DNA from: Astrocystis sublimbata
Lineage: Eukaryota > Ascomycota > Sordariomycetes > Xylariales > Xylariaceae
Assembly: GCA_022453515.1 (NCBI GenBank)
Contig: JAJNNY010000107.1
Span: forward strand, 1 to 64,000
Length of the DNA: 64,000 bases
Direction of reading: 5' to 3'
Shown: piece by piece, positions 10,486-21,600 of the stretch
Layout of the letters: each line of letters opens with the position of its first letter
Position numbering within the stretch: the stretch's first letter is position 1
Position numbers and translations under genes: made by a program
Notes under the pieces: model-generated
Databases searched by the model: none
What the model was told of the DNA's origin: nothing
Seen by the model: the letters and a program-made list of their open reading frames with translations, nothing else

Positions 10486-11790
10486 GAGTTGCCATGTGGA
10501 CGCAGTTATAACTATCACCCCCTCACTTGTACTATGTAATCAGGTAGCCAGCCGCCAATATCACTCAAGAGAGTAATTAGTGTGTAAGTATTATCGACCA
10601 GTGTTTTGTGAAATGGAGTTTCAAGCTCATGTCTGAATAGTAAACGGTTGTCGTCAGACATACTACTTGAGCATATTTCCTATCAGGCCCTAATTATCAC
10701 TAGCTGCCATGTCAACTAACGATTTTCAAACTCGTCTAGGACTAGTAAAGAGACTGTTGAGAGAGACTTGATTGCATTCGTGCCGATATTGACTCGTTGC
10801 AGCATACGTTAGTACAGTTAACAGCTTGAAAATGCTTAAACTCTACCTGTTGCACTTCCGGTGCCTACAGATACAAAAGCCAACACGGGCTGTAAGTAGA
10901 AATGATCAAAGTCACAAAATCCATTACGTGTCGAATGCTAGCAAAAGTCACACTCATGAGAAGATGAAATGAGCAGCGAAGGGGTTATATTTCTTATCAC
11001 CAGTGAGTTCTTCCATGAACATCACACTAATATACAGCAAATATGACATGATCACAACAAAAACAACTACAACTACACCAAAATATACAAAAAGCTTTCT
11101 TTCTCATCGCATGAGCGAAACAGGCCCCGCCATAGCTATAAAAGGAAAACTCTCCTCCGAAATGCGGTATATTACAGGTTTCAGCTGAGCCCCTTCGCGC
11201 TGACATGCTCCCAAGTCCTCCCGACATACGCATTTGCCGCCACTTTCATAGCGAGCGAGTACAGGGAACCTCCATTGAGTACAAAACCTGTGCAGTACGT
11301 CGCTCTCTCACGCCCTGTGTGCGTTGAGAGAGACCCCTTTTCACTTGGCAGTGTCTTGAAAAGCGTGTGTAGGTGAGCACCATCAGGTGTCACGGTTCCG
11401 TATAATACAGCCTCAAGCGGACTGTAGGTGACCGATTCGGTGGGGTCGATGGTTTGGATCCGGGGTTATGGATTTCTGTCTTGACGATGTGTCTAGTCTA
11501 GCCAGCTCTGAGCCTGAAGGAACGACCTGCGTCCGTTCCGCGAGCTGGTAGGGGTATATGTAGTATTAGGGCGTCTGTGCTGTACGGTATCGACCTGGCA
11601 AAGACGGCTTGTATGGGGTCTGGCGGTTTCATGGGCGAGCGGAGATAAGAATGTACACATAGCATGCCACGTACCGAATCAAGACGTTATGATATGTAAT
11701 TTGGCGAGGCTTGACATAGTCTGCTTTTGGCGTGACTTGCGCACAGGGATACCTTTGTCCCGCTGATGATTTGGGCGAGGCTGGTTGACT
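10486..11790. other. Intergenic stretch, no gene seen
   Basis: It lies between the 3' ends of the Zn2Cys6 regulator and the minus-strand hypothetical gene, so both genes should terminate in it. Small open frames are present but have no motif or splice support. Confidence 0.5.
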
Positions 11791-12682
11791 TCACCGCGTG
11801 GGCATACGATATGGGGTTTTCTCGGCAGTGGCGTTGTTGCTGTTGTTGCTGTTGCTGCTGTTGCTGTTGTTGGTAATGTCGACGAGTGTGACCGTCGCTG
11901 ACGGCATGCTTATGTGTGACTTAGTGGGGCACCATGTCTTCTCGGCGATTGTGTTAGAATACTCGATGCGAGGCACGCAATGTCCGTAGTCGTGCCCGCT
12001 CTGCTGGAAGTTCTTTTCCGTTGGTGGGTAGCGATTGTTTTTCTGGCGCAACTCTGCTTGTAGTCTGCGGAACTTTCGACATTGACGTTCCGTATGTCTG
12101 AGCAGATCCTTGAGACTGTTGGGTTCCATACGCAACTGTTGACCACGGGCCTTGGTGTACCGAATGAGAGTCGAGGCTGGTACTAGATATGGATGATGAA
12201 TACTACTGAAAGTTAGCAGAGTATTTTGAGGCAATATGAGACGGGTGTGAGAATACGTACTAAATCCAGCTCGTTTCGGGCTTTGGCCACTGCTTTTTGT
12301 CTGCGAGACGGAGGAATTCGTAATTCTCATTCGGTCGGCGAGATCCGGAAAAGGCACGGAAGCCGTTGATGTCTTTATGTATGTGGGCCAACTGCTGCCA
12401 CGGTGGGAGGTAATTGTTTTCCTCGCTGGATGAGTACGCGGACACCGTCGTCACGATATAGTACCACGAGTTGTTCGAACAGTCCAGGACAATGACAGGA
12501 TGACCCGTGGCGCCTGGGAATAAGCGGCGGCTATCGAGGAGCTCCTTCTGCTCCGCGTCGTCGAAAGTTTCGGCCCGCTTCAGAAAGGCGACATCGCCGG
12601 GTTTCCAGTTTAGTGTCGGCATTGGATAGAATCGCTGCTGAGGTCGCTGGCAGGCGAATAATTGTTCTTGCGTATTGTACAT
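11791..12682 (-). CDS. Hypothetical protein with Asn/Ser-rich tail
   Basis: Two exons, 12682-12261 and 12205-11791, joined over a 55-base intron (donor GTACGT, acceptor TTTCAG), give 278 residues. I do not recognise the family. The N-terminal half has an ordered look: WKPGDVAFLK, then FPGATGHPVIVLDC, then SWYYIVTTVSAY, suggesting a small beta domain. The second half is basic (LRHTERQCRKFRRLQAELRQ), possibly a short coiled coil. The tail is a run of Asn and Ser coded by a trinucleotide tract at 11832-11872. There is no signal peptide or membrane segment. The start is the first ATG in an open frame. The PGD...GHPVIVL pattern loosely recalls PemK/MazF-like SH3-type barrels, but this is only a resemblance. 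Neighbours give no functional clue. Confidence 0.6.
11832..11872 (-). repeat. Trinucleotide tract coding Asn/Ser
   Basis: Mixed GTT/GCT triplets on the plus strand read as AAC/AGC codons on the minus strand, producing an Asn/Ser run near the C-terminus of the hypothetical protein. Length variation between strains is likely. Confidence 0.8.
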
Positions 12683-15062
12683 GTCGTCGGTGCTATCAAG
12701 AGGCTCTGCGGTCGAGATGTGGTTGATCACAAAACGACAAGGACTTGATAGCAGTGATTGAGAGTGCGCGAATAGATGTGAGGCGATATTTGAGAGGCGG
12801 ATACTTTTACGATATTGAATATCATGCAAGTAGTATATGATGATAGAAATATTGGTGAGATAATGACTTTCGTCTGTTGCGCGTCAGGAATCTTGCGAAT
12901 GGTGGAATTATCTCTGGTGCGTGAAAAGCATGTAGGGGAGAAGAGGAGACTGCCCCGCGAAGAGGCCACCTATGAGATATAAATGAACGTGACCTCGTGT
13001 TCCTACGTCTACGTGTTGAGTTATATTACGTAGAGTTCAAGTCGGCAGAACCTGCATGGTGGCTGTATAAATAGAGCTTATCTCTGCTGACCAACCCGTA
13101 ATGTAGTATATATCTTGATTATGATAGCAAGCTTGATAAATCAATTGTATTTTGTTGTTGGCTGGAGATGCCGTACCAGTGATACCAGTGATACAGTGAA
13201 TGCAGACATTGCACTAGATGTTTCCGTAGTCTCGTAATTACAAGAATATCCTTCTGGAGGATGGTTAAGAAACTGCTTGTGAGAACAGAAAGCCCTGCCG
13301 TCAAGGGCGTAACGCGTCTGTTAACATCTGCCATACTTACGCGTTCCCGGAACGGGAGGTTAGATGATTCCAAAACATGCACACCATAGACGCGTGGAAA
13401 TCTAAAGAACGACGTCGTTGGATTGTTCACGTACATTTCATATATATATATATTTCTAGGGGCTCAAGAGCTGGCGTTCTTGATCCAATCGTGCTTTTGG
13501 TTTGGCTGTAAATTTGGCTCTGTTTACAGCCAATGGCGTCTTGGACCGTGACGGCTTCTGAAAGGAGGGCAATTGTACTCAGTGCAATATTTGTAAGAAG
13601 TTTTGGTATGAACCACCTTTCGTTAATAGGGAGTTGGAGAACGTTTCGTACAGTGTTGAAGCTGCACAGTTAAATGAGCAGTCGGCATCTCTATACGTGT
13701 CATAAACATTGCAATCGGAGATATTATTAGGCCATAAGAAAGAGATTACATAACACATTGCTCTGCTGTAGTGTGAAACAATTTTGGCCGTGGAAATTGA
13801 AAATATGGAGTGCTGGTAAGCTTAGTTCATGGGGGAGACAACTTGAAGACGCAGACACACGCGCGCACACATGATTATGTGTGTTCCTGATTAGCAATGG
13901 ACTTACTCTCACTCAATTCTCAATCTGTTTGAATCTTGCGATTTGCACAGTGAGAGATGCACATGGTTCCAAACTGTAACTGATTTCAAGCTTGCTTCTA
14001 CGCTGGCGATGAGCCAAAAATCTCCCCAAGTCCTGCAGAATGATTTTGTCAATTGATGAATACGCGTTTGTATAGACACATTGAAAGGGCAAGCTGTAGT
14101 AGCAGAAAACACGTCCATTCCTCGGAAACAACATATTAGCAGGTAGTAGACGAGTTTTGTTGCAGGTGCTGCATCACCGTAAGCCGTTGTAGAAACATGC
14201 GTAATGTGATGCTATATACATCAGCTCGTGGTTGTTGTTCGGATCGGCAAACAAAAAGGGGTATATACCCGGTAGCTTTTAAAGGGGGAGGTATAGCCAC
14301 AACTTGACATATAGGTAGCACCAAAGGGCAATTATCGCCAAGGTGGTTCCCCATTGACATGTCTCGAAGTAGCCTTTCACAAGTCTCACTTTAATTTCGA
14401 TACGTAACATCATCAACTTCGAATCTGTGATTTATATGAGAGATGGTTCTGCAGAATACTCGGGATCGTTACTGTCTTGAGGGTTGCAAGCTACAAGTTG
14501 TTGCCATGACAAAGGTTTATTTTTATAATTGTGACCCTGGTAGTTTTCTACTGTCGCCTGATTGGTAGGTGATCAAGGCAGTTTTGTGACCCAGATATCC
14601 GGCGTTACCGATCGTCCCGTCCGGCAGATCCCCCGCCATCTCGCCATCCATCATCCATCCACGCAGGCCGATGCAGGAGGACCCTTAGCCAAATCTACAT
14701 AGGTACTTCCTACCCGACCTGGCCCGTCTGGGGCCTGGGATGTTCGGTGGGATTCTCCAACCAGCAACCCACCCAATCCCCCAATATCTTACCACCTACT
14801 GACAGTACCTACCTACGTGCCTACCTCCCCTCGACGAGCTTACCTACCTGGTACGTAACACAACACAACACTTGCCTGTTCTTCGGCTCACAGCGTTGTC
14901 GCACCCCGCTTGGAAACCGGAGACGCAAGGTACTTACTTACTTAGGTACACTTGCTTACTTCAGTAGTCGCCGTCGCGGCCGCCACGGAATCACCACCCA
15001 TCCATCCGTTTGCGCGCAAATCAACCAGCCAGCCAGCCAGCCAGCCAAAGCCAAGCCAAGCC
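12683..15062. other. Intergenic stretch between divergent genes
   Basis: It should contain the promoter of the minus-strand hypothetical gene and of riboflavin kinase. It holds a short TA repeat (about 13440-13452), several TACC/GGTA-rich strings at 14800-14945 and a CCAG repeat at 15024-15046 in the kinase leader. No further gene could be supported. Confidence 0.5.
15024..15046 (+). repeat. (CCAG)n microsatellite in the riboflavin kinase leader
   Basis: About five tandem copies of the tetranucleotide CCAG lie 17-39 bases before the start codon of riboflavin kinase, within the presumed 5' untranslated region. Confidence 0.7.
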
Positions 15063-15635
15063 ATGGCGGAGACGACGAGCCCACCGCCGCGCCCGCGCAT
15101 CCTATACACCGACGCGGGCCCCGAGGCGCCTTTCCCGCTGCGCATGGAGGGCGCCGTCATCTCCGGCTTCGGGCGCGGCTCCAAGGAGCTGGGCATCCCG
15201 ACCGCGAACCTGCCCGTCGACGCCGCCGCCACGCCGTGGATCGCGGACGCCCGGTCCGGCGTCTACTTCGGCTGGGCCTCTCTCGCCCTGCCCGCCGCCC
15301 ATCCCGACATCGACGCCGCCGCCGCCAACTTCCACATCTACCCCATGGTCATGTCCATCGGCTACAACCCCTTCTACAAGAACAGCGTGCGCTCCGCCGA
15401 GGTCCACGTCCTGCATTCCTTCCGCGCCGACTTCTACGACGCCCCCATGCGCCTGCTGATCCTCGGCTTCGTGCGCGACGAGCTGGACTACAGCGGCCTC
15501 GACGCCCTGATCAACGACATCAACATCGACTGCGACGTCGCCCGCCAGAGCCTCGCCCGCCCCGCCTGGACGCCCCTCGAGGGTGTTGTTGGCGGTGCGA
15601 AGGGCACTCTGGATGGCTCCTGGCTCGTGCGGTAA
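15063..15635 (+). CDS. FMN1: Riboflavin kinase
   Basis: An intronless gene of 190 residues, the usual length for a monofunctional fungal riboflavin kinase. The enzyme phosphorylates riboflavin with ATP to give FMN, the first committed step of flavin cofactor synthesis. Recognisable family features are GFGRGSKELGIPTANLP (about 35-51, the nucleotide/PTAN motif), SGVYFGWASL, MSIGYNPFYKN and the EVHVLHSFRADFYDA segment carrying the conserved Glu and the C-terminal MRLLILGFVRDE. The ATG at 15063 was chosen because homology begins shortly after. The frame is open further upstream, but those residues would be low-complexity Pro/Gln/Ser sequence from the CCAG-repeat leader. The gene is clearly GC-richer than its surroundings, so long antisense frames overlap it. 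It converges on the AcuK-type gene. Confidence 0.93.
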   Translation: MAETTSPPPRPRILYTDAGPEAPFPLRMEGAVISGFGRGSKELGIPTANLPVDAAATPWIADARSGVYFGWASLALPAAHPDIDAAAANFHIYPMVMSIGYNPFYKNSVRSAEVHVLHSFRADFYDAPMRLLILGFVRDELDYSGLDALINDINIDCDVARQSLARPAWTPLEGVVGGAKGTLDGSWLVR

Positions 15636-16382
15636 CCATGACATGAGTAGGATGAAAGGCAAGATGCAAGAGGCGAGGGGTGCGAGGCGGAAACCGAAAG
15701 GCACAATACACGAACGAAGGGAAGCAAGACCTTCGCATATCCACGCATGTCGCACTGGCGACTAGCCATGTATTATCCCGTCTTCTGGCTCGTGGTAACA
15801 TCCCGACGGAAACTCGGCCGACAGGGAGGCAATATATAGAAGAGTATTTGTTGCGACTACTGCATTACCTAGGTATAGACCGGCGATTGATAAGCCGACT
15901 GCGCGGCGTTCAGGTTGGAAGACATATGACATATAGAGAGAGCATTGAAGTCATACCGCCATCAACATATGTGTGACTGGCGATTCTAGTACTGTAGTCA
16001 AGTGTTTGATTCTCGATTATTCTATGCTATGGTTTGAGTGCCGATAGGACTCTCAAGGAAACCAGGAAATCCGACCCCCTCCCTCATACGTGTGTGGTGG
16101 GAGAGGGACTCTAATTATGCGAGCCCCATCCAGAACGCCGCCCATGCCTCCTTCCCGTACACAAGCCGTCTTTTCCAGGATATATAACGGATGCGAATGT
16201 CTATGAGCAAACCAGAAAGAGAAAAAAACGGAAATAAACGGGGGAAATAAATGGGGGAAATAAGGAAGGGACAATGAGTAACATAAGAAGACAGGAAATA
16301 AACAATATAAATATATAAATGTGTGCGTGTATATGACGATCATGATGCATAGGAAGAGGGCGGTAAAAAGGGTCATTCAAAT
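15636..16382. other. Convergent 3' regions of riboflavin kinase and the AcuK-type gene
   Basis: No gene is seen. Several AATAAA-like strings and A-rich tracts (about 16215-16320) fit 3' processing of the two convergent genes. Confidence 0.5.
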
Positions 16383-18667
16383 TCATACGGCAAGCTGGTC
16401 TTGCTCACGATAATAGCATGGTAAAAACTTCATCCAATTAGTCAATACAGCGAGCACAGAGGGGGGGCACAGAGTATCTAAAACTCACATTCATGACAAT
16501 GAGCATGGGTATGTCGAACACATCACGCTTGATTGTCCAGCAGTAAGTGCAGTCGATCTTGCCATCCTTTCCGAGCCTGGAGATGCCGTGCTCACCATCG
16601 ATTTTGGTGACCCGGTTACTGAGGATGCTGTTCCGCATGTGTTTCTGCGGCGAGTCTTCGTTGGCGAGTGCTTCGTTCATTTCCTTGGTCCGGTACTTGA
16701 GCAAGCGACATTTCCTCGTCACCTTCCCACGGCTGTTGCCAAAGGCTAGTTGTGCAAAGTCCTCATAGAACTGTATGACACTGTCGTCGTCCATAAACTC
16801 TGCAATGAAGACAGACTGCCCAGCTCCTTCCGCAGTCTTCATCGTATCTGGCTGGATGGTGTTCAGCCTCGGTGTTGTCAACTCCGATTTGCTGGTTATG
16901 CTTCCCGACTCGGACCCCGATAGACCTAGGTTGACATTCATGTTGGACTCCTTGCCGAGAAGGATGTTCTTCGTCCATCCCGTGAGAGCGATGAATTCCT
17001 TGTTCACCGCCGCCACCTCCCCGGTCCTTCGACACACAATGGTCGGAGCAGAGCAATGTCCCATAAAATCCTCGTACTCGAACAAGGTGCGTTGGAGGCA
17101 TTTTTCCATAAAGATCAAATCCTGCGTGTTGAGATTTCTCGTGCAAGCCATGAACGAAGGTCGGATGCTGGCAAGGGACTTGGCTATGCGTAGGCTTTTC
17201 GAAGGCGAGAATCTGCGCTTGACGAAGCTGATCAAATTATGGAACCCGGTAAGGTAGGGGTAGGGTTCCTTGACAGATTCGTATATTACAGAAGGATCCC
17301 GCCGTTTGACGGCTATGGACTGCGGTCCCAATTTCTCATGCGAGTTCGCGTTTTTAGCTTTAGTCCTCGGAGGTTGACCAATTGGCTGAGAGCCAGTCGG
17401 TGTATAGCTCCCGACCGTAGGAGACTTGTCAAACCCATAGGTCGTTGGTTGAGGGCTGGACGTATTTTCTGTGCCTGGACTAGCCAGACTGCTAGGCGTT
17501 GGACCAGCAGCTGCGACGGCATAAGCGTGCGGTAGCCCATGCTGTAGATTGCCTTGCGCATAGGCATTGCTTTGATCGACACTCATGAAGTTATCAACTA
17601 AACCCTGGTCGTTGTAGAGCTGGTTATATTGATTAGCTCCATTGGGGAACATAGGAGGTGGACCATATCCAACGTCACTCCCCCCAGGGTGCGCTACGGC
17701 TTCCCGCGGTGGTGTTTCCGCAGCACCTGATGACATGTGGCCAAGCATGCTGAACTCGAGCGCACCATAGTGACTGCCGAAATTCAGACCTTCGAGATCG
17801 AAATTGAAGATGGCGGGGTTGCTGGGATCAAATAAGGCGGCAGAAAATTGGTTCGGCATCTCGGTGGAAACCTGGTGGATGGGAATACCATTCATTTGTC
17901 TCGGATTGTTCGATGCTTGAAACCCGTTCGCGACAGGTGACTGCTGGTTGCCAAAGGGTAGGTTATCTGGCATTCCCGCGACCGTGTTTTGCGCGCCGCT
18001 CGCGAACAGAGGATACGGGGCAGGATTTGCGCTCTGGGGATAATAAGCCGCGGGTTCCGCCGCGCCGTTGGTGACCTGCGCGCCGTTTGTCGGCTTCGGA
18101 CCTACGTTGGGATTGTAGTTTGGACCTAAAACTGGACGGAGCGCTTCTGGGGGAGCATCGTGAAGATACTTGGCCTTCTTTCGTACTCCGTCCTGGCAGG
18201 CATTCCCAAGGCCGCGCTTGATGCATCTCAAACAAGGTCGTTCGTCTCCTATGGCTGGGATGAGTATTGTCCTCAGATCAAACGGTCGACATGCTGGTGG
18301 AGGAGGATGCAGCAGTTGTGACCGTGGGGGTCAGCGTGTGTGCGGGGGTAAGGCAGGGCAGGAGAAGAGGCTGATGGAGTTATCGGCAATTACATGTGGG
18401 CTGAGACTTACCGCACGTCAGATGGGCCCGCTGACAGGCATAACAGGCACGTCTTGCCTTCTTACGTCGAGGGCGATGAGGGTCTTTCGGGTCGTATTTC
18501 TTTTTGGTCTCAGTGGAATTCTCTGCGCCGGCCTCGGGCGACGTGTGCTGTTCAATCATTTTGTCGTTTTCGTCTTTGACGTTATGATCAACTTCGTCAG
18601 GTTCAAGGTCATTATCAGACATGGCGTCTGAGACGTCAGTCCCGTGGCCTTGGACGTCTCCGGACAT
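16383..18667 (-). CDS. acuK: AcuK/ERT1-type Zn2Cys6 activator of gluconeogenesis
   Basis: Three exons, 18667-18412, 18248-16489 and 16427-16383, give 686 residues. The zinc cluster spans residues 75-103 (C75, C78, C85, C91, C94, C103), preceded by the basic PRRKKARRACYACQRAHLTC block and followed by GVRKKAKYLHDAP, both strongly typical of AcuK/ERT1. The middle is Pro/Asn/Gln-rich. The C-terminal half holds a PAS-like domain (FMGHCSAPTIVCRRTGEVAA, LTGWTKNILLGKE). The first intron (163 bases) splits the zinc cluster. The last (61 bases) adds a 14-residue tail containing NFLPCYYR, as in relatives. AcuK works with AcuM to switch on PEP carboxykinase and fructose-bisphosphatase on gluconeogenic carbon. 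A very long gene-free region lies upstream, which may hold a long leader and promoter. Confidence 0.92.
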
Positions 18668-21600
18668 TTTGTCTTAGTTTTATATGAATTGGCTTCAAGC
18701 TTGCCGTCCAGTCCACGTAGCAAGAGGTCCCAAGGCAAGCAGAGCCCTGGTCCGTGTTTGGCGTAACCACACTTCCCTGAAACCGCACAGCTTGCGAGAT
18801 TCTGAAGCAATATTACTGTCAAGCCAGGTGTCAATCGAGTTCCAGGTTCCTGGGCTGCTCTACCTGAGATCCACCGCTCTTTCGCGAGTTCCTAATTTTA
18901 ACGAAGCTGAGCGGTAGCTGGGCAGCCAGTGACAATGGCTACAGGCGAGTGCCGGCCCAATGATATAGGCAAAAGGCTGAATTACCGGACAGACAAACAG
19001 TGTCGACCTATACTTAGCGCGTACGTGAGACGCGGATAGCAATGGTGCTGTGCGCTTCCGCTGTGCAATGGTCCTCTCAGCCCAGGAAAAAGAACCCCAA
19101 GAATACGCGATCGAGGGGGGAGACACGATACGGGCATCTGCTCGTATTCAGTGTCGAGTAGCAGGATGAACTCCAATAGGCAGCCTCCCCGTGCCAAAGA
19201 GGCGCTTTTTGTACGACCAAGGCCGGACAACGCAGGAGTCGACGAACAACTGGGCCCACGGGCCTAGTATAGATCGCGGGGATGTTCAGCAAGCTTCCCC
19301 AGTAGGGCCTACTGGGTGCTGCGGGCACGGACCGGTGACGCGGAGGCGCAGAGAGAGTGTTCTCATGGAGTCACGCGGCGGCGGATAAGGCACTGGGGGG
19401 TTTGGCTGGGATGGTATGCGGGATGATCGATGCTCATGCAACTAGCCGGTACTTCTGAAGCAGTTCGCATTGGGTGCTGACTAGACTAGACTGGAGAGAA
19501 GAGAGCTAGGGCAGACGGATGAGCCAGCAGCGGCTGGCTGGCTGGCTGGTTGATCTGGTCGACGTTGAATCTGATCGTCGATAGAGGTACAGGCGGATAG
19601 GTGGTCGGCGACCTCAAAGGAGTGTACATGTAGATGCACAAAGGGATCCAGGCTGCGTGCCTCCTACACAGGGTCTCCGAGGTATCCTACGGTATCCTAT
19701 TGGTATCTCTTAAGGGGATACGTGGCTGCGGGTGTGTAAACACCACAGCGCAAGGGGAGAGAGTGCAATGGCGATAGGGTTGGTTCACGGGGTGCACTGG
19801 GGGGGACAGGACCGTGTGAGCTGGCCTCGAGATAGACCGTGGAGTTTTCTACACTGGCATCCGGAACACACAAGCAACGAAGGCGGCGATGGCTGACCCA
19901 GGGGGGGGCTGGGGGTCCTTTGGGAGCCAGAGTCAGAGAGCCCGAGAGGCAGCGTAGACTGAACAGGCGGCCGAGGGCCACGGAGGGCAGGATGTGAGTA
20001 GGCAGGCGGTAGGCAGGTACGAGTAGAACAAAAATGAGGACGAGAATTGGGATGAAGTCAGCAACCGGCAGGGTCATGAAAACCACTGCAACGACAGCAA
20101 GCTACCGCAAGGAGCGAATCAGGTGGAATCAGATTGTCTTGTAAGCCAATTGGGAGCAGTGGTGGCGCTGGACAGTCACGCTCATACGCATAGTCGCGAC
20201 AGACATACGATGTTGCAATTTCAAGGCTGTTGAGCACAGTCGAATTCGCATCGCAAGGCGAGTTTGGGAAGAGGAATGCTACGTACGGCGCAGCAGCGGT
20301 TATGCAGCTCCGGCCGCCGTTGGTGGTGGTCGGTCACTGGTGGTGGTGGTGGTGCGTACCAGGTAGGTAGTGCGTGGTGAGCGGTGGTGTGCGTGGTGCG
20401 TGGGCGTGGGCGAGCAGGGCGACGGATGGATCGCTCATCGTGGAGCATGGAGCAAGGAGCATGGAATGGAGCATATGCCTGAGGGCATGGAGGTCCCAGG
20501 CAGTGTAACGGGGGATGGGGGATTCGCATTGGGGCAGTTGGAGGGGGAGGTCGGGGGTCATGATTTGCGATTGACGATGCCGGTCGGCATTGTGGACAGC
20601 CGAAGCCGCCACGTCATTGGCCCGTTCCCAGCCCGCTATTTTCATTTTTCTGGCGGCGCCCAGCCAAGCTCATGCTGCTCCCTGCTCGCACCTGCTGCTC
20701 TGCTGGGCTCTCGACAGGCTACAGCACATGCAAGCTCCATAGGGCCGAGCCGCGGGGTCTTGCTCCCTTGTACCTGCCCTTGCTGTCTGGGTGTCTGGCT
20801 GCTCGCACCCCCACCGAGATACCCTTTGCGGCCTAGCCGGTACCCACTGCAGCCCACGGCAGAGACTTCGATACCCTTCTACAACTGCTTACCTGCTTCC
20901 AGGTATTGATGCAAGTAATGCATCCAACCAAAAATCCCCGTTAGCACGATGCCTGGATTCCTCTTCCTCCGGCACGCCCAGCTCGCCCAGAGATGGGCTT
21001 GTCATGTCCATGGGAGGACATCCGGGTTCGCGTCGAAAAGTTTCTTACCGTCCGTTTCAACCAACGTCCCTTTTCGGTGGGTTGCATCAACTAACGGCCG
21101 TTCAACCTGATCAGCCCTGGTCAGCCACATGCTGTGCCCGTGCCAAGGCCTCCTCGAGGTGTTGCGCCAAGGTAGCTTCCCTTCAGCTTCATAAGCACCA
21201 TTACATATTCTATACCTCACTCTCACAATAATCGGACAGATCACGCGAGCAGTCCTTTCTTAGCGTTGGCCAAGTCGTCTCTTCGACGTCTGTGTTGGGA
21301 GGAAGGTCATGTATGCCTTTGGTTCTGTCTTAGCTAACATCTCGCCTCCCAGCAGCACCCGGCCAGCCAGCAGGAGACATCTCCGTGTCCCCATGATGCG
21401 GGTGTAAATGTATGCGTATTGAAAAGGCATACTGGCTGGGCTGGGCTGCTTATCATCAGCAAGCACCCTAGGTCGGTGGGAAAGGTATGCCAAGAAATTA
21501 CAGCGGTATACATATATTTGGAGATTGTATACATCTTACCCCCCCCCACTGGCTCGACTGGGTATTTGAGGATCAGCCTGGAACGAAGCTCGAGTAGGTA

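Noticed and set aside
15102..15755. 217-codon open frame antisense to riboflavin kinase
   Set aside because: Same GC-driven shadow; the translation is Gly/Val/Glu-rich without motif.
20370..20909. 179-codon plus-strand frame upstream of the AcuK-type gene
   Set aside because: Low-complexity composition derived from GGT/CCACC-type repeats, no conserved feature.
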